Shown: positions 12,139 through 23,996 of the stretch, one piece after another
Layout: each line of letters opens with the position of its first letter
How positions within the stretch are numbered: the first letter of the stretch is position 1
Assembly (NCBI GenBank): GCA_025403435.1
Contig: CM046351.1
Span: 25,075,730-25,139,729, forward strand
Direction: 5' to 3'
Length of the DNA stretch: 64,000 nucleotides
Source of the DNA: Artocarpus heterophyllus
Taxonomy: Eukaryota > Streptophyta > Magnoliopsida > Rosales > Moraceae
Notes under the pieces: model-generated
Told to the model about the DNA's origin: nothing
What the model saw: the letters and a program-made list of their open reading frames with translations, nothing else
Database searches by the model: none
Made by a program: the position numbers and the translations under genes

Positions 12139-12143
12139 GTTAT

Positions 12144-12468
12144 GAGGCGTCCAATCATGGAATATGGTTGTGGAATTTTGTCACGGGGCTGCACGTACTA
12201 AACAATATTCAAAGACTACTCAAGTTATTTTGTGACAATAAGTTAGCAGTTTTATATTCCAACAACAACAGGAACTTAACGAAGTGAAAGCATATAGACC
12301 TCAAGTTCCTGGTTATGAAAGAAAGAGTTCAGAGTAGATAGTTGTCTATAGAGTATATTGATATACACTCTATGATTGCGGATCCGCTTACTAAAGGATT
12401 GCTACCCAAAATGTTTCATGAGCACACTGCTTCTATAGGTGTCATATCATTTCAGGATATTCAGTTTT
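12144..12468 (+). pseudogene. Copia A RNase H, 3' part and end of pol
   Basis: Continues the RNase H frame cut at 9097: EASNHGIWLWNFV, then LFCDNKLAVLYSNNN (third Asp block), a stop, HIDLKFLVMKERVQ, and the terminal IADPLTKGLLPKMFHEH block usual at the end of plant Copia pol. The pol stop is TAG at 12466-12468. A short 3' untranslated region (12469-12881) follows. Confidence 0.85.
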
Positions 12469-12881
12469 AGTATGAGTTTGTAATTTTAGATGCTTTATGA
12501 TATAGATATATTTTCAATTATTTCAGTTTATGGATATTTTAACATTATTTTCTACAAAAATAAAGTTTTTAATTTATTCACACTCTAATTTTGGTATGGT
12601 TTGATCTCACTAAGGTTTTCAGGTGGGCCAATTAGAAATAGGAATGTTAAGATCATATTGCATGAAATTTTCATTTTACACATCCATGCTTAATCTTGTC
12701 ATTAGTTATATTGGTATATGTGATCATTGATGGGTCTAGTTATAACATATGTAACGAAGGTCGCTTTGGTCCTATATTGATATGGTTAATGGACAAGATT
12801 ATTGAGATGTATAAGGTTTTGATAGCAAAATTCATGAGCTTATAAGATATAATTCACATTTATAAAGTTTCATCTATAGCC

Positions 12882-13358
12882 CAAGTGGGAGATTGTGGGA
12901 ATTAATCCAATATATGGGCTAATATATTAAATAAATGTGTATTAAGGGCTATCAGATAAGATTGCTCAATTAAAAGTGATCAATTTGGATTTTGGGCTTT
13001 TAATGCATCATTAAGTGTGGGCCTCCTATGTGTAGAGACCAAAATATAATTACTAATTTTATGATGGGCTGAATTGGTAATTAAGGATAACTGTTAGGGT
13101 TTAGCAATTATATAAAGGGGTTGTGGTCCCTAAGTCAATACGTACGTTATTTTTTTCCCCATCCACAGAGAAATTATAGAGGCACACTATGAAAAAGGAC
13201 TTACGTATCAGACTTGGAAGATCCTCAACCTATAGACGCAAGAATTATATTCAATCTATGGATTCAGGTTAGCTTTCACATCTTATCAATATTCTTGGTG
13301 ATTTGGCATGAATGATCCTAGGTGATGATGGTTTTCATCTTAATATTTTGTTCTAATA
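12882..13358 (+). repeat. Copia A polypurine tract and 3' LTR
   Basis: The purine-rich stretch AAGTGGGAGA (about 12883-12892) lies just before the LTR, which runs 12894-13358 (465 bp). It starts TGTGGGAATTAATCC and ends TTCTAATA, so the terminal CA has become TA. The GCTAA target duplication follows at 13359-13363. Confidence 0.9.
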
Positions 13359-13363
13359 GCTAA

Positions 13364-14545
13364 TTCGATGTCATTAGGAACATGAACAAATTGAAAAACA
13401 TTTTATTGTGGTAAAATTCTAAGAAAACCAAAAAGAACATGCCACTAAAACATAAAACACGTTGTACCTGCAAAAACACATAAACCGAAAAGCCATCTAA
13501 AGCGAAGACAATATGCATCTGAAGACAAGACCACATGCATCAAGTGACTAGGAAAAAGAAAGAAAGAAAGAAAGAAATTAACCAAAGCGTTAAGAGAGAG
13601 GAACCAAGTTAAATCCAAATGGCAATTGGAGGGGAAAAAAGATGAAAAAAAAAATTGATACAAAGAAAGTTGGCCAGCAGAGAAAATGAAATAGAAAAAT
13701 CAAACAACAAAGAGAAAGTTAATAATAATAATAATAATAAAAGAAGAAGAAGAAGAAGAAGCAAACCTGATGGAAAAATATCAAGCAAGGAACAGTCGCT
13801 AGATCATAGGTTAAGCGAGAATGAAGTTTGAATTTAAAGTTTAAAATAAAAATAAGAGAGGATAATCAAAACAATCAACCCTATCACACGTTTAATTAGA
13901 ATATCCATATAATTATATAAGGAATGTGACCAAAATATATAAAAGGGGTTTTTTCAGGTATTACAAGTCCTATATTTGTAAAACGTGTATGTTTTTGCAA
14001 CATTGTTTAAAAATTTAAAAATTTAAAAATTAACATTTTTAGACACAAGATTCCTAAAGTGAACAGTTTGTGTAATTATTATTTCTTGGGTCTTCCTTCA
14101 CTAATAAGAAATATAAGAAAAAAATTAACAGGTTAAAATTTAGAAAACTTTCCATTTAACTATAAATAAAGATTTACTAAACACATAAATTACACAACCA
14201 CCCCCAAGTTGATAACTCGCACATGCACCTCTTCTTCTCCCCTTCCCCCCCTTATTCTCTCCTCTGAATTATGTGCTTTCACCTCTGCCTTGGATTGCAT
14301 CATGAGATCTCGATGACTACATCTCATAGCCTCAAGTCGCAAATGTGAGGTAGATCCTAACAATAAGATTTTGCTGCCTCGGAGATCTCGAGTTGCTTTG
14401 CAATCTTTGATGGCTTCACGTAATCTTTCAAACTTGGAGTTATTGGTGACGAAGGAAGAGTAGATTAGCGGAGTGAGCGAGAAAGATTAGGTTGAGAAAG
14501 AGAGTTGTCGGATAGCAGGGGAAAAGGGAGAAACTGAGAGGCGTC
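13364..14545. other. Intergenic DNA with purine microsatellites
   Basis: Starts with the rest of the fourth tandem-repeat copy (to about 13430). Holds an AAAG run at about 13555-13577 and an AAT then AAG run at about 13720-13761. A pyrimidine-rich stretch at about 14210-14270 and a mixed-composition stretch to 14545 have no convincing coding frame. Confidence 0.6.
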
Positions 14546-14780
14546 TGTTTTAAAGTTAGCCAACTTGTTAATAATAGTTTGTTAATAGTTTGCTAGTCAT
14601 TGCTGAGCTGGAAACCAACTTGTACATGTTCGTTGTAACTAACTTATTAGTCAATTTTACCATTCTACAACTATATAAAGCTGAAATGTAACTTATATTA
14701 TCAATCAAATAAGAAATCAATTTTTTTCTTTAGCATCTTTCTATCCACAGCTTTTCTTCCTAAAATTGATATGAGATTCA
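14546..14780 (+). repeat. Copia B 5' LTR and primer binding site
   Basis: Starts TGTTTTAAAGTTAGCC and ends ATGAGATTCA. It is matched by 46797-47035. CTATATAAAGCTG is a good TATA box. The primer site TGGTATCAG begins at 14784, three bases after the LTR. Confidence 0.88.
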
Positions 14781-14884
14781 ATATGGTATCAGTTTGATTT
14801 TCCATTCCTTTCACTGTTTCCTGTTGTTGTTCTTCTCATTTGATTCACTCTCTATGATTTTATTTCTCCCTTCTCGCTTGATCC

Positions 14885-16297
14885 ATGGAAGCTTTGGAGT
14901 TAGGAAGTTCTATCGTTGTTAATGGTCGATCTGCCATTGATTATCCTTTAAGTCTGTATTTCCTCCATCACCCTGATAGTCCAAGCCTCTCTCTTGTGTC
15001 GTAGCAGTTGATAGGAGAGAACTATGCCTCCTGGAGCAGAGCGATGCAAATTGCCCTCTCTGTTAAAAGAAGCTAGGTTTTTTTGATGACTCAATCCCAA
15101 AATATGAATGTAATGGTCTGAATCTTCTTAATTCTTGTATTAGAAACAATAATACTATGATTTCTTGGATCCTTAATTTGGTGTCCAAAGAAATTTGTGC
15201 TAGCATCATCTTCTCAGAATCTGCTCATGAGATCTAGCTTGATCTTAAAGATCAGTTCCATCAGAGTAATGGACTGAGAATTTTCCAATTACATCATGAT
15301 TTGGCTAATCATAACCAAGAGCAGAATTCTATTAGCATTTACTTTAGAAAATTAAAAACAGTATGGAAAAAACTTAGTAATTTTCGACCAACACATACGT
15401 GTGGAAAATGCCCTTGTGATGGGGTTAAAGAACTTAACATGTATTACCAAATGGAATACATCATGGCCTTCTTCATGGGCTTAAATGACTCATATGCTCA
15501 GGCCAGGGGTCAATTGTTGTTAATGGATCCTCTTCCCCTCATTAACAAAGTGTTTTCTCTAATTTCTCAAGAGGAGCGCCAGAGAAAAATTAGTTTTCAA
15601 TCTACTGGAAATGCAGACTTGCCTAATATTATGGCATTTGATGTGAAAACTGACTCTTTAAGGAGATCTGTAGGTGGTACTGACACTCATAGTTTTGCAC
15701 ATGGAAGTTACAAGAGTCAAAAGAAAGATAGATCCTTTTGCATTCATTGTAACTTTCATGGACAAATCATTAAGAAGTACTATAAAATGCATGGTTATCC
15801 TCCTAGTGTTAAGCCTCGCTAGAAAAATTCTCCTCATGTACTAGCTACTGTCAATCAAGTAGCTGGTTTAGCTTGTCCTAAAGATAAGCTTCAAAATGAT
15901 GCCAATGGCATGGGGAATTTTCTACAAAACCTTAATGCCACTCAGTATAATCAACTCATGACCTTAGTTTCTAGTCATTTGGTTGCTCTAGTGAAAACCA
16001 ACTATCAACAAGACATCACCATAACATCCTTCTCTACAGGTACTTGTTTTTCAGTATCCATGAATCATATCCTATCCTCTTCTAGATTTTGGATTGTTGA
16101 TTTAGGTGCCTTTAGACATATCTGTCATGATGCTGATGCTTTTATGTCCTAAAACCAATTGTGAACTCCATTGTTACACTGCCAAATCCTATGAGCATTG
16201 CTGTTCATTTTAGTGGGAATGTCAAGATTAGTTTTCACTTAATTCTCAAGGATGTTCTCTTTGCTCCATAGTTCCAGTTTAACTTGACTTCTACGAG
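14885..16297 (+). pseudogene. Copia B gag and start of protease (broken)
   Basis: ATG at 14885 opens a gag frame (MEALELGSSIVVNG, then SLYFLHHPDSPSLSLVS) stopped by TAG at codon 40 (15002). A shift near 15070 follows. A long open segment (15301-15822) holds the gag core: MEYIMAFFMGLNDSYAQARG and FSLISQEERQRKISF. The zinc knuckle CIHCNFHGQIIKKYYKMHGY has lost its last Cys and is probably dead. Protease starts at FWIVDLGAFRHICH, where the catalytic DSG is DLG (16099-16107). The element is cut at 16297 by Copia C and resumes at 34834. Confidence 0.87.
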
Positions 16298-16302
16298 TGA
16301 CC

Positions 16303-18386
16303 TATTAGACATGTATACCCTAAGGAGTAAAAATGTAATATATTTTTAGAGACATTTTTTATCAATAAAGAATTTATTCAATTACATATAGCAAATCTTG
16401 TCCTCTTTACGTTCATATTTGTTGAATGTATGATAAGCAAATAGTAGTCTGAGACTGTCAGTCTAAACCTTAAGAATTGGGCATATGATGGACTGATTAT
16501 ACGGAAGACACGATTCTTAAGGTGACGGTCTAAAACATATGATCCGCAATCGAGGGAATAAAGTTGGGCGCTTTATTCATGTAAAGATTGTTATGTTGTC
16601 TATATCCCTTTTGGGAGATGGTTTGTCTTGACCATCGGAGTTGGACTCCGTGAATAGAAACATTGGTGCTTTTTCATAGGTGATAATGTGTTATCTATAT
16701 CCCTTTTGGGAGATGGTTTGTCTTGACCATCGGAGTTGGACTCCGTGAATAGAAACATTGGCGCTTTGTCATAGGTGACAATGTGTTGGATCGGGACATA
16801 AAGTGAATTGATTTGGATTAATAATTCTGTCTTGGCAAATCGATTCACTTTAGACAATCACTTGTATTGCATCTTAATCCTAAGATCAATAGTGGGTCTG
16901 TTGTCTCAACTTGTGTCTTTTGATGTGCCAATGGATGACTCCCACATCTCAATAGTGGTATGCATGCTGGTACGTTGGAGGCATGACTCTTGATAGCATA
17001 GACTTGTTGTTCATAGATATGGAATCCATAGCTCCTCTTTAGGAGTAATGATATCCTCTTATATGCGTTGTCCTGTAATTAGAAAACTGCAACGCTCAAC
17101 CATTTGGATACATAGGTGTAACCGAATGGTATACTATCTTTGGATGGTAAGTTTTCTAATGGTGAGACAATGGAACGTGAGATAAAAATAATCGGGAAGG
17201 TAAGATAGAACTTATCCTTAAGCCGATTATGGATTATCATATGGGGATACGATAGACTTTGATATGTAATGGAGACTTAGCTACACGAGCTTCGTAATTC
17301 TATAAAGTTCGAGAGTGTAGCTCCAAGCTTTTAGTGGAGTAGCGTTGAAGTTGATAATTGTGAAATGTATATCTGGGCTATTGGGTTTCATAATTATCAT
17401 GAGCTTGAACTTTATAGGTCCATTTTGGTCCCCTTTGCTAGCTCACAAAATCATGTAACGACACGACATGCATTTCCAATAATTGGTGACTTATGTCGGA
17501 TTTATCGGATTGGTTTAAAATTTGTAAGAATCAAATAATTCATATCTGTTTATTGGTTAAATTAATTTTGTAATAAAATTAATTTAAGATAAACTTATTG
17601 AATTATTGGATCAGATAATTCTGTCTATTTATCGGTTGATTTAATTTTGGACAAATTAGATCAAGATAAACTTGTAGAATTATTGTGAATTGATTTATTT
17701 TCTTAGAGATTATCTTGATAAAGTTTGTTTTTATCAGATATCTTCTCTATTGGGTTATTTGAATCAAAACTGAGACCTTATCCTTTAGAATCTCGGGTGA
17801 AAAATAAAAGATTTGTGGAGATTTTTTCTTGGGAGTTCGGCCTGCTGAATGGGCCTGATCGGCCTACCGATCAACGGGAGATAAGATTACGCGTTTTCAC
17901 GTAGATCTTATCAGATATTGATCCGAACTTGATTCTATTTTGAGTTTTTGAGACCTAATCTGATAAGGACTGACCCCAAGACCAATGGCTATATAAAGGG
18001 AGTGAGTCTCATGATTTACTCAGATTAATTGAGAGATTAAGAGTGATACTCTTCTAGTGAGCATCTGAAAAACTCCCTGAGAGCTTTTGTTCACAAATCA
18101 CGAACACTAGCTTTGGGTTCTCTCTCTTGGTTGGAAGGAGAGTCACCGGTGGAAGAGCTATACGTGTGAGCCCACACTCACTCCGGTTGTGGATAGAGAA
18201 TCGCAAAGAAGACCAGTTGGTTGAGGCTCTTCTGGAACGTTACTTATCTTCACAGGCTGCGGAGGTTCTTCACACAAAGGTTAGTAAGATCTGTCTAATT
18301 TATACATATAACATGCCAAACTTGTGTTTTGAAAATTACTCTGATGAAAATTTTTTAAAATTCCGCTGCGTATTGCGTTTCCAACA
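16303..18386 (+). repeat. Copia C 5' LTR
   Basis: Starts TATTAGACATGTATACCC (the 3' copy starts TGTTAGACATG) and ends GCGTTTCCAACA. GGCTATATAAAGGGAG near 17989 is a clear TATA box. It contains a 95-bp tandem duplication not in the 3' LTR. The GC-rich boxes at 17837-17872 (GGCCTGCTGA, GGCCTACCGA) are discussed under findings. Confidence 0.9.
16600..16789. repeat. 95-bp tandem duplication in the Copia C 5' LTR
   Basis: The block beginning CTATATCCCTTTTGGGAG starts at 16600 and again at 16695. The copies are nearly identical, differing for example at GGTGCTTTTTC versus GGCGCTTTGTC. The 3' LTR has a single copy, near 24295. The duplication explains the whole length difference between the two LTRs (2084 versus 1989). 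Confidence 0.9.
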
Positions 18387-20034
18387 ATTGGGATCAGAGC
18401 CATGGTTTTTTACATAAATTTACAAGTTTGTGATCATGATATATGCATAAATTTTGTGATCTCTATCTCTCCTATGCTTGAATTGAATTTTATAGAGAGA
18501 TGGTACTCTAGGTTTCTATATAATATATATGTTGTCATGGATTATGTGGTAAATGTTTATTAATTAATTATGGTTGATTAAATTGTTGTTTAATTATTTA
18601 TTAATTAATTAATACCGGTTATGGTTTCTTAGAGGTTAGAAAGTGTATCTAAGTTTTTCATGTAATTAGATGGCAGACTATCATCTCCGTCTAGGAATTG
18701 TTATTTAATTTTAAATTTGCAAGAATTTTTGTAATTAAATAATTGTTCGGAGAAGACGGATCTAGAAGAATGATGATGGCGCCCCCAGGTATTTCTTGAG
18801 TCTCTAATTTTATGTTTTTGAATTGTTAAAAATAAAATTGATAAATTGCATTAAAGTTGTATTTTTTGGAATAATTTTTCCTGCTCGGTCCGCATGCCAG
18901 ATGTCACAGTTCGACAGGCCGATGGTCACAGATCGGCAGACCGGACGTGTGGTCCGGTAGGCCGATAGTGGGGCAAAAACTGGGGTGCTCTGTCGGAGGC
19001 CCAACTTTCAGTTCGCTAGGCCGAACCTTCATGACAGGTAGGCCGATCTGGGTGATCGGCCTGCCGACCGAGAGCTGCCAAGTTTCCAAAAAAGGTGTAA
19101 TTTTTTCGGTGCAGTTTTAATTTTATTTTTTAGACGATTCTAAGAAACATTAAATTTGGATATGACCGAAAATATGAAGTTTTTGATTCACAACGGATTG
19201 AAGACTTGAAAATGGTATTGCATGAAGAAGGATACAGCTTGAGGATTCAAGGATGAAGAATCGATAAATGTCTCAATTATTCTCTTATAATCTTTGTTTT
19301 CTACTCTCTAGGGTGGAACCATAATATTACGGTTATTATTATTTTGCTTGTAACTTTGCTTGATTGCTTTGCTTGTCTGCATTATAATATGATTTACCAT
19401 GTATATTGATAACATGCCATATAGGATAGGGAGTGTTGCTCATATTAAAATTGTTCATGCATAATTTTAAAATAAAACCTTGACTTCAAAAGATTGAGTG
19501 GGAGAAGGTTTTCGAAGAGAGGACCTAAGGCCTCCATCATTGGTCCATAGGAAGAACATGGTGGTCTCGACCCCTAGGAAGGGATTTATATCATATACCA
19601 GATTAGATCTCTGAAAGGATAAGGTATTTTAGTGTGATTTATGGTTGCACACCCCTAGGTGGTGATTATAAATCATGGATAAAATATTAAAACGATGGTT
19701 ATACACTCACGTTAATTTTATTATTAACCTCCCCTAAGAGCTCTGTTAATAAAATTAATGGCCAAAGAAACGATTATTAGTATATGCTGGATCATACGGG
19801 TCCTAGATGGCATATATTAATCAAGAGGGGATCTGCGTTCCTGATTGAATTTGGCATGACTCCCCTAGGAGCTTGTTAAATTCTGAGTTGGGAATTATCA
19901 TTGTAAGGTTGTGATATTTTCAAGGGTTTGACACATAAACACATTTGTATGGTTTTACATGATTGTGTTATCTTACTAAATTATTATATATGTTTGCTTA
20001 TGTTTGGTATATGATTCTTTATTGTAGATTGAAA
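18387..20034 (+). other. Copia C primer binding site and leader
   Basis: The primer site TGGGATCAGAGCC starts at 18389, close to the initiator Met-tRNA type TGGTATCAGAGC. The following 1.6 kb has no coding frame. It holds AT-rich sequence, a GC-rich repeat array (18885-19080), and between 19490 and 19900 several repeated phrases of the type CCCCTAGGAAGG, CCCCTAGGTGG and CCCCTAGGAG. Confidence 0.75.
18885..19080. repeat. GC-rich TCGGYAGGCC box array in the Copia C leader
   Basis: Boxes of the form TCGACAGGCC (18911), TCGGCAGACC (18933), CCGGTAGGCC (18954), TCGCTAGGCC (19013), GGTAGGCCGA (about 19037) and the inverted TCGGCCTGCCGA (about 19055). The first three are 22 and 21 bp apart, and ACGTG lies between the second and third. 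The same boxes occur in the LTRs of C and of Gypsy E. Confidence 0.75.
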
Positions 20035-21087
20035 ATGTCTAAAAAAGCTTTATCATCGATACTTGACAAAAACCAATTAACCGGTGAGAATTATAACGAT
20101 TGGAAACGAAACCTGGACATCGCCCTATCCTTTGAGAAACCGAAATATGTACTGACAACCCCTTGTCCTCCCGAACCTACGGGAGACTCAAGTAATGAGC
20201 AATTCCAAGCATACGATCGCTGGAAAGATGCTAATGATCAGGCTCGCTATTATGTTATGGCTAGCATGAACAACATGCCGCAGGCTCAACATCAGGATTC
20301 TGAGACTGCGAAGCAGATATTGGATAATCTTGAAGATATGTTCGGAGGCCAGGCCATAACAAAGCGACAAGGGGCGCTTTGAAAACTCTTAAACTGTAGA
20401 CAAAGACCAGGGACATCTGTAAAAGAGCACATGATGTTGGTCATGGGTTACCTCGCTGAGGCTCAAACTAATGGAGCTGACATCGATGCTAAAACTCAGA
20501 TGACTATGGTCTTTGAGACTCTGTCTAAGGAATTTATTCCGTTTAGAGCTACTTTTAATTTAAGTAATAGACGGGATATGACCTTGACAGAACTGATGAA
20601 ACAGTTACAGGTGTTCGAACTGCTTATCAGGGAGTCTCCTGCTGGTGGTGAGGCAAACATGGTAGCTGCTTCTAGTTCCAATCCTAACTCTGGGAATGGA
20701 AAGAAGCAACGGGCCAAGAACGGGAAGTCTTCTATTCCTGCTGCTACCAAGAGCAAGAAGAAGAAGAAGAACCCAAAGAAGCTTAAGTGCTTCTTCTGTG
20801 GTAAGGTCGGGCATATAAAGAAGCATTGCAAGGACTTCCTTTCCAAGGGAGGTAGGTGTGATCTTCTATATTTAGAAACTTGTTTGGTTGAGGAATCCAG
20901 TGACATCTGGGTCATAGATTTTGGTGCAACTAATCATGTTTGTGTTTCTCTGCAGGGATTCAAAGAAACGAGAAGTCTACTACGTGAAGACTTAACGCTT
21001 CAGATGGGCGATGGATCCTTGGTCTCAGTGGAAGCAGTGGGAGATGTCCATCTTTACTTTGATAATTATAGGAATTTAATTTTGTGA
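20035..21087 (+). pseudogene. Copia C gag and protease start (broken)
   Basis: ATG at 20035 starts MSKKALSSILDKNQLTGENY, the standard N-terminus of this Copia gag type. The frame stops at 20382 and, after a shift, continues at 20431 (MLVMGYLAEAQTNGADIDAK). A lysine-rich patch leads into an intact zinc knuckle at 20788-20829 (CFFC GKVG HIKKHC). The protease site reads VIDFGATNHVC, so DSG has become DFG at 20917-20925, which would abolish catalysis. The frame ends at a TGA near 21087. Confidence 0.88.
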
Positions 21088-22449
21088 GATTGTTTTTATG
21101 TTCCTAAATTTAAAAGGAATTTAATTTCTGTATCTTTTTTATTTAAAGACTCCTACGTGGTATCTTTTAATGAAAAAGTGGTGATTCGTAAAAATAAATC
21201 TTTTATCTGTTCTGGATGGATGCAAAATAATCTATATTTTATCAAACCTAAGATGGACTTATTGCTTAATGCTGAGATAAATGATAATGACTCAAAAAGA
21301 CTTAAAACTTCTCACTCTAATAAGACTTATGTTTGGCATTTACGCCTTGGCCATATCAACCTGAATAGGATTCAAAGGTTGGTAAGGGATGAACCATTAA
21401 GTCACTTAAAGGTGGAATCTATACCTCAATGTGAATCTTGTTTGGAGGGTAAAATGACCAAAAGACCATACGGGTCTAAGGGCAATAGGGCCGAAGGGGT
21501 TCTAGAACTTGTGCATAGTGATGTTTGCGGACCGATGAACATCCAGGCACGAGGAGGGTATGAGTACTTCGTCACTTTTATTGACGATTACTCAAGATAT
21601 AGGTATGTGTACCTGATGCACCACAAAAGTGAAACTTATGATAAGTTCAGGGAGTTTCGGGCTGAAGTGGAAAAGCAATTAGGTAAACCCATAAAGGCAC
21701 TTCGATCTGATCGAGGTGGGGAATACTTTTCTGATGAGTTATTGGGACACTTGTTAGAGAATGGGATTTTATCCCATTTGACTGCACCGGGCACTCCGCA
21801 GTAGAATGGTGTAGCGGAGAGAAGGAATAGGACTTAGTTGGACATGATTAGGTCCATGATGAGTTATTTATCATTACCTTTATCCTTTTGGGGATATGCA
21901 CTACAAACTGCATGTTATCTTTTGAACAATGTGCCTTCAAAATCGGTCCTTAAAACTCCTCACGAGTTGTGGACAAGAAGGAAGACATCCTTAAACCATA
22001 TTCGCATATGGGGATGTCCGGTTCATATCCTGTTTAAGGATCCGAATAAGTTGGAAGCACGTTTGGAAGTTTGCATGTTTGTAGGATATCCAAAAGGGAC
22101 TAAAGGGGGTTATTTTTATAACCCAAAGGAAAATAAAGTCATGGTTTCAACTAATGCAACTTTCCTTGAGGAGAGTTACATGGACGACTTTAAACCTCAA
22201 AGCAAAGTGGTGCTTGAGGAGTTAAGGTGTGATCCGTTCACTCTGGAGGTTCCAAATGAAACCATTCCGATCGGTGTAGAAAAACCAAACAAACATGAAC
22301 AACAATCTCAAGGGCTTCGGCGTAGTGGGAGGATCAGGTGTCAACTTGAGAGGTATATGTTCAATGGGGAAGTCTTTTTGGTTGAACCAGATGAACATGA
22401 CAGGGATCCTTATACTTACGCAGAAGCTATGGAGGATGTTGATTCATGA
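21088..22449 (+). pseudogene. Copia C protease end, integrase and linker
   Basis: The pre-integrase zinc-binding region WHLRLGHINLNRIQRL with CESCLEGK (about 21332-21450) precedes the integrase core. The catalytic Asp is in LVHSDVCGP (about 21510) and the second in RSDRGGEYF (about 21710). The Glu is in NGVAERRN, just after a TAG at 21802-21804 where Gln is expected. The tail continues through ELWTRRKTSLNHIRIWGCP to a linker with LRRSGRIR. Stops at 21802 and about 21835 break an otherwise well-kept frame. Confidence 0.88.
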
Positions 22450-23140
22450 CTCTGGACAGAGGCCATGAACATAGAGATGAAGTCTATGGAGACCAATCGG
22501 GTTTGGGAGCTTATGGATCTTCCCAAAGGGTAAAACCCATAGGGTGTAAGTGGATTTACAAGAGGAAAAGAGGAGTGGATGGAAAGGTCGAAACCTTTAA
22601 GGCTAGACTGGTAGCTAAGGGTTATACGCAAAAGGAATGAATCGATTATGAGGAAACCTTTTCTCCTGTAGCCATGCTTAAGTCCATCCGGATTCTCTTA
22701 TCCATAGCTGCTGCTCTCGACTATGAGATTTGGCAGATGGATGTCAAGACAGCTTTTTTGAATGGCTATCTTGATGAGTCTATTTATATGGAATAACCAG
22801 ATGGGTTCAAGGTCGCGGGTCAAGAGGGTAAGGTTTGTAAGCTGCTGAAGTCAATTTATAGACTTAAGCAGGCTTCCCATTCTTGGAATAAAAGATTTGA
22901 TCAAGAGATCATGACTTATGGGTTCTCACAAAATATGGATGAACCATGTGTTTACAAACACATTAAGGATGGGAAGGTGGTTTTTCTACTGCTCTATGTG
23001 GATGACATTCTGCTAATTGGCAATGACGTTGGGGCATTGTCATTGGTCAAATATGGTTAACCAAGCAGTTTGACATGAAAGACTTGGGTGAGGCTAATTT
23101 TGTTCTCGGTATCTAGATCTTTTGGGATAGGAAGAAAAAA
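22450..23140 (+). pseudogene. Copia C reverse transcriptase (broken, YVDD kept)
   Basis: RVT_2 sequence: WTEAMNIEMKSMETNRVWEL, KPIGCKWIYKRKRG, ARLVAKGYTQKE then a TGA, IDYEETFSPVAML, WQMDVKTAFLNGYLDESIYM then a TAA where Gln is usual, and KSIYRLKQASHSWNKRF. The catalytic YVDD is intact at 22995-23006. A frame change near 23040 breaks the text after it. Confidence 0.88.
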
Positions 23141-23982
23141 ATGATAGCTTTGTCACAGGCCAGCTACATAGATAAAATTCTCAAGAGGTTTGCAATGCAG
23201 GATTCCAAGAAAGGTGGGCAACCATCTAGGTCTGGAATTACTCTTTCTAAGAAAGACTCTCCAAAGTCTTATGAAGAAAGAGAATACATGAAGAAAGTGC
23301 CTTATGCTTTGGCAGTGGGTAGTCTCATGTATGCCATGCTTTGCACACGACCGGATATTAGTTATGCGGTCGGGATTGTAAGTCGATTTCAGGCGGATCC
23401 AGGACCGAACCATTGGGTTGCGGTAAAGCATATTTTCAAGTACCTGAGAAGGACTCAAGGGTATATGCTTGTGTATTCGGGTGAGGACTTAACTCCTCTA
23501 GGATACACTGATTCAGATTTTCAATCATGTCTGGATTCTAGAAAATCGACTCGGGGTTTGTGTTTACTCTGGGTGGCGGTGCCATCAGTTGGAGAAGTGC
23601 GAAGCAAGATTGCACTTCAGATTCAATGATGGAGGCCGAGTATATGGCAGCTAGTGATGCTTCGAAAGAAGCTGTGTGGCTCTGCAAGTTCCTTCGGGAT
23701 CTTGAAGTAGTTCCTGGTATGGATAAAACGGTATCACTGTACTGTGATAACAGTGCGGCGGTAGCTAATGCTAAGGAACCAAGATTTCACAAGAAGAGTA
23801 AGCATATTGATCAGAAGTATCATGTGATAAAGGACTTCGTTGAGGGCGGGCATGTCATGGTGTGCAAGATCGCATCAGAGGACAATTTAGCTGATCCATT
23901 TACGAAGACACTTACTGGGAGAGTCTTCGAGAGGCATGTGGAAGCTATGGGGATGCAAAATTTGCTGCATTTACTCACTTAG
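23141..23982 (+). pseudogene. Copia C polymerase connection and RNase H
   Basis: Two overlapping frames. The first, to 23629, has YIDKILKRFAMQDSKKG, VGSLMYAMLCTRPDISYAVG and the RNase H start YTDSDFQSCLDSRKSTRG. The second, from about 23560, has GGGAISWRSAKQDCTSDS, MEAEYMAASDASKEAVWLCK (Glu block), LYCDNSAAVANAKEP (Asp block) and ends DPFTKTLTGRVFERHVEAMG. A one-base shift near 23570 joins them. The stop is TAG at about 23980; the polypurine tract AAGTGAGAGAT follows before the 3' LTR. Confidence 0.88.
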
Positions 23983-23996
23983 TGCAAGTGAGAGAT

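Larger units (their letters stand above)
3161..13358 (+). mobile_element. Copia A: degenerate full-length Ty1/Copia retrotransposon
   Basis: LTRs of 468 and 465 bp bound the element. The flanking target duplication is GGTAA (3156-3160) and GCTAA (13359-13363). Domain order is gag, protease, integrase, reverse transcriptase, RNase H, which defines Copia. The 3' LTR end has decayed from CA to TA. It contains two later insertions, a MITE (4011-4462) and a solo LTR (9098-12138). Without the solo LTR and its duplication it is about 7.15 kb. Frames are broken throughout and the reverse transcriptase active site is mutated, so it cannot move on its own. Confidence 0.93.

Noticed and set aside
18904..19089. 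Minus-strand frame with repeated GLP/RPV-like words, and a similar one at 38519-38761
   Set aside because: The protein repeats follow from the repeated GC-rich DNA boxes, not from a coding constraint.
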